From contig NZ_PDUD01000025.1 of NCBI RefSeq assembly GCF_002646595.1, positions 1-64,000 of the forward strand: DNA of 64,000 nt. The letters run 5' to 3'. This document shows, in pieces, positions 1 through 8,044 of this stretch. Numbering within the stretch: the first letter of the stretch is position 1; each line of letters starts with the position of its first letter. Both the position numbers and the translations under genes were made by a program. The notes beneath the pieces were generated by a model that saw nothing but the letters and a program-made list of their open reading frames with translations, was not told the DNA's origin and did no database searches. The DNA comes from Flavilitoribacter nigricans DSM 23189 = NBRC 102662. GTDB taxonomy: Bacteria; Bacteroidota; Bacteroidia; Chitinophagales; Saprospiraceae.

Positions 1-278
1 GCGGCAACATCCAATTATTGAATTGGTGTTTAGGCGCAAATAACTCGTGTCCCAGTGCGGTAGCAAACTAACATTATTTTCAATGAACTTTTTGACTCGT
101 TACAAACATACGAGGCGCGGAGCTGCTAGGGAAATAGTGCGACTTCGGCCTTAGCGGATTTTAGTGATCCTGTCGGCTCTTTTCTTTTGGATAGCAGGCA
201 GTGAAAAGAATGGGTGTAGCGGTTTGATCTTCAAAACTGCTACACCCATTTCCTTTTAGATCGCTTCTGTATGGTCAA
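1..278. other. intergenic, no gene seen at window left edge
   Basis: No convincing reading frame or RNA gene is visible in this stretch. Its right end holds the hairpin listed separately, which probably closes the leftward transcript that follows. The left part may belong to the untranslated end of a gene outside the window. Confidence 0.5.
209..250 (-). terminator. hairpin terminator of the sigma/anti-sigma unit
   Basis: A 12-base perfect stem (209-220 with 239-250, AATGGGTGTAGC and its complement) lies just past the stop of the leftward gene. The inner bases also pair partly. Read leftward it is followed by CTTTTC, read rightward by TCCTTTT, so it may work in both directions. Confidence 0.6.
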
Positions 279-1295
279 TTAGTTCTGTTCGTATTGCCAA
301 TCGATGTAATCTAATAACTTCTTCAGGCTACCGTCGGAAATATCTGAAAAACTGGTCATTACTGTGGGTTTCCATTCATTCCAGGTGGCAAGGGCCAGTG
401 GATGTCCGTCGTAGATAGATTGTTGGGGATCGCGAATAAAATCGTACAGATCACTCTCCGGATAATCGGACCACTTTTCCCGGATACCGCCCAGCGCGGG
501 ACCCGTCAGCGGATCTTTCATGTTACGATTATGGCAACTGGCACAAAGGCTGGTAAAAAGCATTTTGCCCTCCAGATGTTCCCCCTTCAGGTCGAGTTGC
601 AAGGCGAGCCAGCGATCAATTTCTTTGCCGATCTCTCTGGCGGACAATTCGGTATGTTCGATGTAATTGTACTGGGCGATCGGTTCTTCCTGGGGTGTCA
701 GCAGGACCAGTAAAGGCGGCCTTTGGGTGAAAAAGACGGCTTCCATCCAGAATTCCCATACCTGCCCCCAGGTGAGCAGCGTGCGTTCCTGCCCCTTTAC
801 CCGCCAGGCGGATTGCCCGTGTGTATCGGGGAGGTGAACCAGTTCAAGGGTGCCTTTCGGGAACAACTGGGGCACGGCCGGAGCTCCGTCCATCGGCGTC
901 TGATCATCCAGCAGCAAACGCACCGGGATATAGCTTTCGGCGAGCTCGTCGATATTTGATCTTTCGAGGATGTCGTCCAACTTTTCGCAATCGGGACAGG
1001 TACGGGTGAATAGGAGTAGTAGTGGCTTGTTTTCAGCTTTGGCCTGCCGGAGTGCCAATATATAGTCATCCATCCAGACCTGCGGTGTTTCGAATTGCGG
1101 CCAGATGATCAGTCCGATCGCGACGGCGGCGACCAGTGCTAATGGAAGCCCCCAGCGAAGCAGACCCGGACCAGTACCTGAATCTGGTTTTTGTGGCAAT
1201 TCCCGTTGGATCTGCTCCCAGGTCGTTTGCGGAGGGCGCCGGTCAAATGTTCCGGCGATCCGTCTTATTTTGGATTCAAAATTTTCCGTTTGCAT
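279..1295 (-). CDS. membrane protein: anti-sigma-like tail, thioredoxin domain and cytochrome c domain
   Basis: A 338-residue protein with an unusual domain order. Residues 1-45 are a charged cytoplasmic tail with the PxxxWxxIxxxL pattern found in small Bacteroidota anti-sigma factors. One membrane helix follows (about 47-65). Residues 73-235 resemble the thioredoxin domain at the end of DsbD-like proteins (AKAENKPLLLLFT, then CPDC at 100-103). Residues 240-338 form a single-haem cytochrome c domain with CASCH at 251-255 and a possible axial methionine at 313. It lies 75 bases downstream of an ECF sigma factor on the same strand, so I infer that it binds that sigma factor inside the cell and senses redox state or haem loading in the periplasm. 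The domain calls are firm; the anti-sigma role is inference. It could instead be a membrane-bound electron-transfer protein. Confidence 0.75.
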   Translation of the reverse strand: MQTENFESKIRRIAGTFDRRPPQTTWEQIQRELPQKPDSGTGPGLLRWGLPLALVAAVAIGLIIWPQFETPQVWMDDYILALRQAKAENKPLLLLFTRTCPDCEKLDDILERSNIDELAESYIPVRLLLDDQTPMDGAPAVPQLFPKGTLELVHLPDTHGQSAWRVKGQERTLLTWGQVWEFWMEAVFFTQRPPLLVLLTPQEEPIAQYNYIEHTELSAREIGKEIDRWLALQLDLKGEHLEGKMLFTSLCASCHNRNMKDPLTGPALGGIREKWSDYPESDLYDFIRDPQQSIYDGHPLALATWNEWKPTVMTSFSDISDGSLKKLLDYIDWQYEQN

Positions 1296-1370
1296 GATCT
1301 TTTGCGGTTTTACGTGGTGGAGGATTAGCCAAAAGAAATTGAAAAATTAAAAGCCCTGTAAAGTTGACGG

Positions 1371-1901
1371 TCAGTATTGCTGCAATGCCCGGATCCGCTC
1401 CTGCAGGAGTCTCCGGGCCCGTAAATACTGGGAACGCGAAGTACTTTCCGCAATATCCAGTATCCGGGCGATCTCTTTGTGGGAATATCCCTCGACGGCA
1501 TAAAGGTTGAAAACGGTCCGAAAACCGTCCGGTAATTGCCGGATCAGTTCGATCAGCTGTTCGGCATTCAGGCCTTCGGGATCCGCTTCGGGTTCCTCGG
1601 AAGGGATGGCCTCCCAGTCGTAATTCTCCTCTTTGATCCAGCTCTTCCGGCGCAGTTTGGAAATGGCGGTATTGACTACCACCCGGCACATCCAGGCTTC
1701 CAGCGGACCATCGCCGCGGAAACGGTTCAGGTCCCGAAAGATCTTGATGAAACCTTCCTGCAGAAAATCCAATGCTTCCGCTTCCGAGCGGGCGTAGCGG
1801 AGACACAGCCCGAATAAACGACTTTGGTAGCGCACGTACAATTGCTTCTGAGCATCGGGGTGGCCTTTTATGCAGCGCCGGATCAATAGGTGTTCTTCCA
1901 T
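1371..1901 (-). CDS. RNA polymerase ECF sigma factor (sigma-70 family)
   Basis: A 176-residue sigma factor with region 2 at about residues 25-90 (including LDFLQEGFIKIFRDL, the core-binding and -10 recognition helices) and region 4 at about 118-170 (LPDGFRTVFNLYAVEG, then the HKEIARIL helix-turn-helix). Region 3 is missing, as in all ECF factors. It would direct RNA polymerase to a small regulon. The gene ends 75 bases before the thioredoxin/cytochrome membrane protein, which is the likely partner that holds it inactive. A longer overlapping frame starts at 1908 but has no sigma features. The start is the ATG at 1901, giving MEEHLLIRRCIKG, as usual for Bacteroidota ECF proteins. Confidence 0.93.
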   Translation of the reverse strand: MEEHLLIRRCIKGHPDAQKQLYVRYQSRLFGLCLRYARSEAEALDFLQEGFIKIFRDLNRFRGDGPLEAWMCRVVVNTAISKLRRKSWIKEENYDWEAIPSEEPEADPEGLNAEQLIELIRQLPDGFRTVFNLYAVEGYSHKEIARILDIAESTSRSQYLRARRLLQERIRALQQY

Positions 1902-2012
1902 GCAGCAAAGTCGTTTATCGGGAGCTTTTATTGATATGGCGCGGTAGGGGAGGGAAACGCTGCACGGGAGGGTGAAAGACTTTTAGGTTTTTCCAGAATT
2001 TATTGGTTTTCA

Positions 2013-2045
2013 AGACTTTCTAAGTTTCGAAAACTTAGAAAGTCT
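2013..2045. terminator. perfect 15-bp hairpin, 3-base loop
   Basis: AGACTTTCTAAGTTT at 2013-2027 pairs perfectly with 2031-2045 around the loop CGA. It lies 20 bases past the stop of the sulfatase gene. There is no good T run on either side, so termination may depend on the hairpin alone. Confidence 0.5.
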
Positions 2046-2065
2046 AATTTTACTAAACACACCCC

Positions 2066-3505
2066 CTATTCAAACGGGAAAACCTCCGATGGCCGATGCG
2101 CAGCTTCCATAATGGCCTTCATGCTCGCCACCAGTTCCGGATGTTCGTCCGCCAGGTTATTGGTCTCTCCGATGTCTTCTTTCAGATTATACAGTTCGAT
2201 GGGCGCATCTTCGGACGCAAAAACATTATAGCGCACTGCTTTCCAGTCGCCTTGCCGCACGGCCTGCCGGCCTTTTCTTTCGTGAAATTCCCAGTAGAGG
2301 TATTCGTGTTCCTGCTGGCCTTCCTGTCCCAGCAGAGTAGGTAGGAACGAAATGCCGTCCAGATCATCCGGCGTCGGGCTGCCGGTCAGTTCGGCCAGGG
2401 TTGGCCAGACATCCCAGAATGCCGAAATATGATCCGTTTCGGACCCGGCAGCGATCCGGCCCGGCCAGGTTGCGATCATCGGTACCCGGATGCCTCCTTC
2501 GTACAGATCGCGCTTGTAACCCTGCAGCGGCCCGTTGCTGTCAAAGAAATCCGGATCTGCTCCACCTTCCAGGTGCGGACCATTGTCACTGGTGAAAATG
2601 ATGAGCGTATTTTCCGCCAGCCCCAGATCCTGGATCTTCTTACGGATCTCACCCACCTGATCGTCGAGGATCTTCACCATGGCCGCAAAAGCGGCGTGGG
2701 ACTCGGCCTGGGAGCCGTAGGGACCTTTGCGGTAGCGATCTCCATCATCGGTACCTTCGTAGTTTTTTTCCGGTAGGAACTTGCCGCGAAATTCGGCCAT
2801 ATACTCTTCCGGCGCGACGAGTTCGGCGTGGGGAATTACGCTCGGCACGTACAAAAAGAAGGGCTCGTCCCGGTGGGTTTCGATGAATTCGAGCGTGGCC
2901 TCCTGTATCAGGGCCGGTGCGTAGGCGCCCGTATTGGTTCCTTCGTTGGCTTCCAGCATGACCTTTTCCTCATTATCCCACAGAAAATAAGGATAATAAT
3001 TATGCGCCAGGGTCTGACTGTTATAGCCGTAAAAAGTATCGAATCCCTGTTGGTTCGGATCGCCGGTAGAGCCAACCGGTCCCAGCCCCCATTTGCCAAA
3101 AGCACCGGTGGCGTAACCTTTCTGCTTCAACATTTCCGCCAGGGTGTACAGACTATCGGGAATGGGATATTGTCCTTCGGGCTCGACGCGCCGGTTGCCG
3201 CGGATGAAGGTATGGCCGGTGTGTTGGCCGCTCATCAGGGCCGAGCGCGAGGGCGCGCAAACGGTCGTACCGGCGTAGTGCTGGATGAATTTGAGACCAT
3301 CAGCGGCCAGTTGATCAATATTGGGGGTGCTGAACCGTTTTTGCCCGTACGTACTTAGATCGCCATAGCCGAGATCATCGGCCAGGATATAGACAATATT
3401 GGGTAAGCGTTCTTCGCTTTCCACCGTTTCGTTTTCGGAAGAAGCGGACTGACAGGCGGAGAATAAAAGACTGAGCAACAGGGTGGACCAAAAGATCTGG
3501 CGCAT
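2066..3505 (-). CDS. sulfatase (arylsulfatase-type) lipoprotein
   Basis: A 479-residue protein of the formylglycine-dependent S1 sulfatase family. The first 18 residues form a lipoprotein signal ending in FSAC. LADDLGYGDL (about 41-50) gives the first metal-binding aspartates, CAPSRSALMSGQH (83-95) contains the C-x-P-S-R signature whose cysteine becomes formylglycine, and FTSDNGPH (about 305) supplies further metal ligands. It probably hydrolyses sulfate esters of polysaccharides at the cell surface or in the periplasm. The substrate cannot be told from sequence, and no SusC/SusD or glycosidase genes are nearby. The formylglycine-generating enzyme that would activate it is not in the window. 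Transcription runs in the same direction as hemB upstream, but a hairpin separates them. Confidence 0.93.
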   Translation of the reverse strand: MRQIFWSTLLLSLLFSACQSASSENETVESEERLPNIVYILADDLGYGDLSTYGQKRFSTPNIDQLAADGLKFIQHYAGTTVCAPSRSALMSGQHTGHTFIRGNRRVEPEGQYPIPDSLYTLAEMLKQKGYATGAFGKWGLGPVGSTGDPNQQGFDTFYGYNSQTLAHNYYPYFLWDNEEKVMLEANEGTNTGAYAPALIQEATLEFIETHRDEPFFLYVPSVIPHAELVAPEEYMAEFRGKFLPEKNYEGTDDGDRYRKGPYGSQAESHAAFAAMVKILDDQVGEIRKKIQDLGLAENTLIIFTSDNGPHLEGGADPDFFDSNGPLQGYKRDLYEGGIRVPMIATWPGRIAAGSETDHISAFWDVWPTLAELTGSPTPDDLDGISFLPTLLGQEGQQEHEYLYWEFHERKGRQAVRQGDWKAVRYNVFASEDAPIELYNLKEDIGETNNLADEHPELVASMKAIMEAAHRPSEVFPFE

Positions 3506-3528
3506 AGCGTTGGGTATTTATTTAATAA

Positions 3529-3564
3529 ACGCTAAAAGCAACGGCCAACCATTACTTTTAGCGT
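3529..3564 (-). terminator. terminator after hemB
   Basis: ACGCTAAAAG (3529-3538) pairs perfectly with CTTTTAGCGT (3555-3564). Read leftward it is followed by TTTATTAAAT, a fair T-rich tail, and it lies 15 bases past the hemB stop. Confidence 0.65.
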
Positions 3565-3578
3565 CCGACGGCCCGCGC

Positions 3579-4574
3579 TTAGATTCTGCCCTTCCGGTAC
3601 ATTTCGGCGTAATCCCGGGCGAAATAAGTAATGATCACATCCGCTCCGGCCCGGTGGATGCTCAGCAGCGTTTCCGGCATGGCTTTTTCGTAATCCAGCC
3701 AGCCGTTCCGGCTTGCAGCCAGTAACATGGCGCATTCTCCGCTAACGTGGTAGGCTGCGATCGGCAGTTCGGAATTTTGTTTCAACAGAGCGATAACATC
3801 CAGATAGTTCAGAGCCGGTTTTACCATGAGGAAATCTGCTCCTTCGGCGGTATCCAGCTCGGCTTCGATGAGCGCTTCCCGCTGGTTGGCGGGGTTCATC
3901 TGGTAGGTCTTTTTGTCTTTGGGAATATCTTCATCCTCCCGGGGCGCGCTGTCCAGAGCATCGCGGAACGGGCCGTAGAAAGCGCTGGCGTATTTGGCAG
4001 TGTAGGCCATAATGCCGGTCTCCGTGAAACCTTTTTCATCCAGGGTTTCCCGCATGTAGCCGATGCGGCCATCCATCATATCGCTGGGGCCGAGAATATC
4101 GAATCCGGCTTCGGCCTGGGCAATGGACATTTTGCCGAGTATCGGCAGCGTTTCGTCGTTGAGGATGCGGCCACCGCTGACGAGGCCATCGTGCCCATCG
4201 GAGCTGTAGGGATCCATAGCGACATCACTGATCAGACAACATTCCGGGAAACGTTTTTTTATCTCCGTGGCGGCTTTCAGGTAAAAGTTATCCGCGTGGT
4301 AGCCGTAGGTGCCGGTCTTGTTCTTCCGGTCATCGGGTACGGCCGGGAACATGATGAAACTCGTGATGCCCAGGTTCAGGCAGGCTTCCACTTCCGGCAG
4401 TACCTGGTCAATGGAAAGCCGGTAGGTGCCGGGCAGCGAGCTTACTTCTTCCCGGATTTTCTTTCCGTCCAGCAAAAAGATCGGTTGTACAAGGTGGTGG
4501 GGGGTGAGATGGGTTTCGGTCACTAGTCCGCGGATGGCGGCCGACCGGCGGTTGCGACGTGGTCTTCGGAGCAT
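3579..4574 (-). CDS. hemB: delta-aminolevulinic acid dehydratase (porphobilinogen synthase)
   Basis: HemB joins two 5-aminolevulinate molecules into porphobilinogen in tetrapyrrole synthesis, in the cytoplasm. With the ATG at 4574 the protein has 331 residues, the normal length; a GTG at 4625 would add 17 residues that do not resemble the family. The two active-site lysines are seen at K194 (AKYASAFYGPFRDA) and K252 (FLMVKPALNYLD). The metal loop reads DVAMDPYSSDGHDG, without the three cysteines of zinc-type enzymes, so this is the magnesium-type variant. The substrate-binding stretch AAYHVSGE is present. It stands alone, without other haem genes nearby. The cytochrome peroxidase and cytochrome c domain proteins in this window would be users of the haem made. 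Confidence 0.96.
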   Translation of the reverse strand: MLRRPRRNRRSAAIRGLVTETHLTPHHLVQPIFLLDGKKIREEVSSLPGTYRLSIDQVLPEVEACLNLGITSFIMFPAVPDDRKNKTGTYGYHADNFYLKAATEIKKRFPECCLISDVAMDPYSSDGHDGLVSGGRILNDETLPILGKMSIAQAEAGFDILGPSDMMDGRIGYMRETLDEKGFTETGIMAYTAKYASAFYGPFRDALDSAPREDEDIPKDKKTYQMNPANQREALIEAELDTAEGADFLMVKPALNYLDVIALLKQNSELPIAAYHVSGECAMLLAASRNGWLDYEKAMPETLLSIHRAGADVIITYFARDYAEMYRKGRI

Positions 4575-4827
4575 TACTTCATATTTTGTTGGCAAATGCC
4601 GGACCGGGTTTGTCGGATTAGCCACTACTGATACGGCGGCATATCTCGTTGTAATGGGATCTTATTCCCGGATCTCGATCCGGCGTGCATTTTTTAGAAA
4701 ACGTATAAGCTTTTACAGAATGCGAAGATAGGAAAAGCCGGAAGGGAAAAGGAGCGGTCGCGACGCAGGGGAGGAATTATTGCCGGATTTTGACAGAATG
4801 GGAGCCATAGCGTGCGGGGAGGGTGCA

Positions 4828-4866
4828 ATTTGGGATCTTAACTCCAGTGGAGTTAAGATCCCAAAT
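4828..4866. terminator. perfect 18-bp hairpin, 3-base loop
   Basis: ATTTGGGATCTTAACTCC at 4828-4845 pairs perfectly with 4849-4866 around the loop AGT. It lies 24 bases past the stop of the leftward gene that follows. No T run is seen. Confidence 0.5.
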
Positions 4867-4890
4867 GCCGGTTCCAGGTCGGATGGACTG

Positions 4891-5457
4891 TTAATCCCAG
4901 GAGAAGCCGAATTTCAGGTCGATCTGAAAGAAGGGAGCCGATAGGTCGCCGCTTTCCAGATTGGCCACATCGGAATCCATGACAAAGCGGTAACCGCCAT
5001 CCAGCCCCAAACGCATCCACTGGAAGACGTTGACCTCGATCCCGGCGGAGGGCTGCATCACAAATACCCGGTCGCGTTCTCCATCGGCCAGATCCAGGCG
5101 ACCACCACCGGTGAGTACGTTAAAGCGGGCGTGCACGGAACGGTACGCGTTAGGCGCTACTCCGAGAATAAAACCACCGTAGCGAAAGCGGAAGGGATCT
5201 ACCCCTTCGATATTGACATTCTCGCGGGTACGGAATCCTCCCCAGCCGAGGAAGAGGGAGCGACCAAATTCCAGTCCGCCGTAACCACCGCGTACGTAGA
5301 CCCAGTCTTCACCGAATTGGGAGTAGTTATATACCGGAGCGCCCCAGGCGCCGGTCAGACCGCCGGCGCGGCCGAACAGGGTTTCTTCCCGCTGTCCGAA
5401 CATGGCAATGGAAAAAAGGCAAAAGGTAGCGACTAGGAGCAGTTTGTAGGTTTTCAT
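4891..5457 (-). CDS. secreted protein, probably small outer-membrane beta-barrel
   Basis: The likely start is the ATG at 5457, which gives a signal peptide (MKTYKLLLVATFCLFSIAMFG, cut after GQ) and a mature part of about 165 residues; an in-frame start 66 bases earlier would bury the signal. The mature protein alternates polar and aromatic residues (YVRGGYGGLEFGRSLF, FRYGGFILG, MRLGLDGGYRF) and ends in FQIDLKFGFSWD, as beta-strands of a porin-like barrel do, with a terminal aromatic strand. I do not recognise a named family. It is a single gene between hairpins. It could instead be a soluble periplasmic beta-sandwich, but the strand pattern favours a barrel. Confidence 0.7.
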   Translation of the reverse strand: MKTYKLLLVATFCLFSIAMFGQREETLFGRAGGLTGAWGAPVYNYSQFGEDWVYVRGGYGGLEFGRSLFLGWGGFRTRENVNIEGVDPFRFRYGGFILGVAPNAYRSVHARFNVLTGGGRLDLADGERDRVFVMQPSAGIEVNVFQWMRLGLDGGYRFVMDSDVANLESGDLSAPFFQIDLKFGFSWD

Positions 5458-5936
5458 ATTGTAGTTATTTTGATGGATTGTCGGCCGGTAATGCGATCCC
5501 GGTCCGCTGAAATCGTTTTTCAAAAATGACGCATTCGTTGTGAAAAGGATGCAATTTTTCGGCGGGTCCCCCCCCTGTATCGACAGGATTTAACGTTGTT
5601 TAAGCACCGGGGGCTTTTTTTAAAACTTTTTAACAGAAATGAATATAGGGGAGGACCCCGATGCCGGCTCAGTCTCAGCAAGGAGAAAGATCACCTATGC
5701 ATTATTTTGCAGGGCGAATGGGTGCCATACTGCTGCCGGAGATCCGTCGAGCTTTATTTTTAGTTTGGGAAACTATCCCCCGGGCCTATTTGTTATTCTG
5801 GTTTCGACCGGCGAAACCTGGCTGAAAAAGAAACTGGTCATTGCAAAATAGGTCCGAATGTGAGGCCTGTTGTTGTCGTTTTTTTTACCTTTTGCCTTTG
5901 GGCTAAAACCGGAATAAGCTTCCAACTTAATTAGCG
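5458..5936. other. intergenic region without convincing gene
   Basis: The stretch between two divergent genes. A 70-codon frame at 5639-5851 has no signal, no recognisable motif and mixed composition, so it is not called. A short inverted repeat CCTGT-ATCG-ACAGG lies near 5573-5586. Promoters for both neighbours should be here but none matches the Bacteroidota consensus well. Confidence 0.4.
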
Positions 5937-6866
5937 ATGAAAAACTTCACTCTGTCCAATCCGTTTGGGAACCGGCAAAAAGAATTCTGGCTGATCATTG
6001 GCGCCTTTGCGGCCGTTTACGTCGTTTGGGGAGCCACCTATCTTTTCAATTATTTTGCGATCGAGGCAATCCCGCCCTTTTTGATGGGGGGTACCCGTTT
6101 TTTCACGGCGGGGCTGTTGTTATTCGGCTTCCTGCATTTTCGCAAAACGCCCCTGCCTTCGGCCCGGCAGTGGTTTTGGTCCTTTATTCTGGGCATTCTT
6201 TTTCTCGCCCTGGGCTCGGGAGGGCTCATTTGGGCTATCCAGTTTATCGATACCGGATTTGCGGCTTTACTGGTAGCAATTGACCCATTGGTCATTATGT
6301 TCCTGCTCTGGGCTATTCAGGGGGTGCGCCCCGGTGGACGGGCGCTGATCGGAGCCTTACTGGGTATGATGGGCATGTATCTGTTGTTGGGGCAGCCCCA
6401 ACTGGATGCACACCCCAAGGCCTGGATGGGCCTGCTGGCGATCGGGATCAGTCTGGTGGCCTGGGCGTTTGCTTCTATCTATGTCAGCCGGTTGGATCTG
6501 CCGGAAAACCGCTTCCAGCGTTCGTCTATGCAGATGCTGAGTGGCGGCGCGGTGCTGATGCTTTTTAGCTGGGTAACCGGCGAAGCGGCTACCTTTGAGC
6601 TGTCCGGACTGAGTTGGAAAGCGGGCTTGTCCTGGTTGTATCTGGTCGCTTTCGGCTCTATTCTGGCGTTTTCCTGCTTCAATTATCTACTATCTAAAGT
6701 TTCCCCGGAGAAGGTTGCTACTTCTACCTATGTGAATCCTTTGGTGGCACTGTTGCTGGGCTGGTCTTTTAATAACGAAGTGATCAATCCGGGTGCGCTG
6801 GTTGCCGGCGGATTGATGCTGGCGGGCGTGTATTTTATCAATTCCACCAGCCGGAAACCGGCCTAA
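5937..6866 (+). CDS. EamA/DMT-superfamily transporter (RhaT/YdcZ-like permease)
   Basis: A 309-residue inner-membrane protein with ten predicted helices arranged as two EamA repeats of five (about residues 15-150 and 160-300). Typical features are VYVVWGATYLFNYFAIEAIPPFLMGGTRFF in the first helices (split family motif: WG-x-T-Y and PP-x-x-x-x-x-x-R-F), IDTGFAALLVAIDPLVIM, and in the second half ATSTYVNPLVALLLGW. Members export amino acids, nucleosides or small metabolites by exchange with protons; the substrate cannot be predicted. The gene is single, ends 12 bases from the stop of the convergent DUF3137 gene, and has no regulator beside it. Confidence 0.92.
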   Translation: MKNFTLSNPFGNRQKEFWLIIGAFAAVYVVWGATYLFNYFAIEAIPPFLMGGTRFFTAGLLLFGFLHFRKTPLPSARQWFWSFILGILFLALGSGGLIWAIQFIDTGFAALLVAIDPLVIMFLLWAIQGVRPGGRALIGALLGMMGMYLLLGQPQLDAHPKAWMGLLAIGISLVAWAFASIYVSRLDLPENRFQRSSMQMLSGGAVLMLFSWVTGEAATFELSGLSWKAGLSWLYLVAFGSILAFSCFNYLLSKVSPEKVATSTYVNPLVALLLGWSFNNEVINPGALVAGGLMLAGVYFINSTSRKPA

Positions 6867-6878
6867 GCAATACGAAAA

Positions 6879-7823
6879 TTATCGCGTCTGGTCGAAGTAC
6901 ATGACCACCCGCAGGATGAGGAAAACATCTTCGTAGAATTCCCGGATCAGATCGAAGCGGAGATTGGTGAAGAAAATGGAAGGCTCCAGGAGGTCCCGGG
7001 GTTCGGTGATGCCGGCAAATACTTTCCGGTCGTCAAAGGCGATGTAGATGTCCTTACCGGTTTTTTCGACATAATCGAGGATGGCGGCCTGCATGGGTTC
7101 GGAAAGGATGCCGACTACATGGGTATCCTCCGTGGCGTAGACTACGAATTGATTGCGAAAGGCTTCGTTCAGGATCTCGTCCTCCACGTTGATGGCTCCG
7201 GTCCAGGTAAATTCCTTGATGGCCCGGGTGTGGTACTGCCGCCGGTGGCGCGGCCAGATGCGGATGGAGCCTTGCGTTTCTTCACTGAAGGTGGAGGTCA
7301 GGAAAACTCCTTCGAACACGGTATCCAGCTGATTGCCTACCTGGGAGACCTGCCGGACGAGTAACTCACTCATTTCAAAAGGCATCAGGCTGACCTGGCC
7401 TTTGATATAATCTTCTCCCAGAAAGAATTCTGCCTTGGTCGCAAAAAGACCGCTACTGAGAAATTGCGTTTTGGTAATGCTTTTGTCCGGCTCGTAGTGC
7501 AGTTCGGAATAGTTGGGCATCTGCCCCATAAAATCCAGGATCAGCCGCATGACGTTCGGTTTAAATCCCTGAATAAACTCCCGGACCTGCACCACGAGAA
7601 AGCCGATGTAGATAACGATCGGAATACTGAGGAACATGGCCACTACCCAGATCCCGATGATGAGTTCGAGAACGAACAGGGCCAGGAGCAGGAAAATGGA
7701 AAACCCGATCAGTCGCAAAAGGCGCGCCCGTGCACGTTCCTGCCGTACCAGTTCCGGATGGATGGTATGGTTGTAGTACAATCGAAATTCTTCCAGCCTT
7801 TTTACAAAAGGATCTTCTTCCAT
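6879..7823 (-). CDS. DUF3137 family membrane protein
   Basis: A 314-residue protein with a soluble N-terminal helix, two close membrane helices (about residues 35-57 and 58-78), and a long cytoplasmic or periplasmic C-terminal domain. The second half has the features of DUF3137: KTQFLSSGLF, then FEGVFLTSTFSEETQGSIRIWP, NEAFRNQFVVYATED and the PMQAAILDY region, ending in LRFDLIREFYEDVFLILRVV (not continuous). The function of the family is unknown; members are scattered through bacteria and often stand alone. This copy has its own leftward transcription unit and faces EamA tail to tail. Nothing in the neighbourhood suggests a partner. Confidence 0.85.
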   Translation of the reverse strand: MEEDPFVKRLEEFRLYYNHTIHPELVRQERARARLLRLIGFSIFLLLALFVLELIIGIWVVAMFLSIPIVIYIGFLVVQVREFIQGFKPNVMRLILDFMGQMPNYSELHYEPDKSITKTQFLSSGLFATKAEFFLGEDYIKGQVSLMPFEMSELLVRQVSQVGNQLDTVFEGVFLTSTFSEETQGSIRIWPRHRRQYHTRAIKEFTWTGAINVEDEILNEAFRNQFVVYATEDTHVVGILSEPMQAAILDYVEKTGKDIYIAFDDRKVFAGITEPRDLLEPSIFFTNLRFDLIREFYEDVFLILRVVMYFDQTR

Positions 7824-8005
7824 GTTTTAAATCTCAGGCTTTAACCAACCTCTAAGGACACAATGGACTCTATGTAAGTGTAAGATATAGGGGCCAAACG
7901 GCAATTTAATAACAAATAAAATTAAACATGGCCGTTATTCCCTCATCCGGGGCATAAATTTACCGGATACCGGTTTGGATCGTTACATTCGGCACAAATT
8001 TATCC

Positions 8006-8037
8006 TTTGTTTTGTAAATCAAAAAAGTGTACCTTTG
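8006..8037 (+). promoter_or_regulatory. Bacteroidota sigma-A promoter of the bamD operon
   Basis: TTTG at 8006-8009 and TACCTTTG at 8030-8037 are separated by 20 bases, a perfect match to the -33/-7 consensus TTTG-N19-21-TAnnTTTG. The start of transcription should fall at about 8041-8044, so the bamD start codon at 8045 would lie at or within a few bases of the 5' end. Confidence 0.85.
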
Positions 8038-8044
8038 CGGGTCT

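Noticed and set aside
1276-1908. 210-codon frame overlapping the sigma factor
   Set aside because: Out-of-frame reading of the same strand; rich in arginine and proline, no family features.
5639-5851. 70-codon frame in the gap before the EamA gene
   Set aside because: No motif, no membrane helix, no ribosome site; composition looks like non-coding DNA.
8027-8044. In-frame start upstream of the chosen bamD ATG
   Set aside because: It lies between and inside the -33/-7 promoter boxes, so it cannot be in the transcript.
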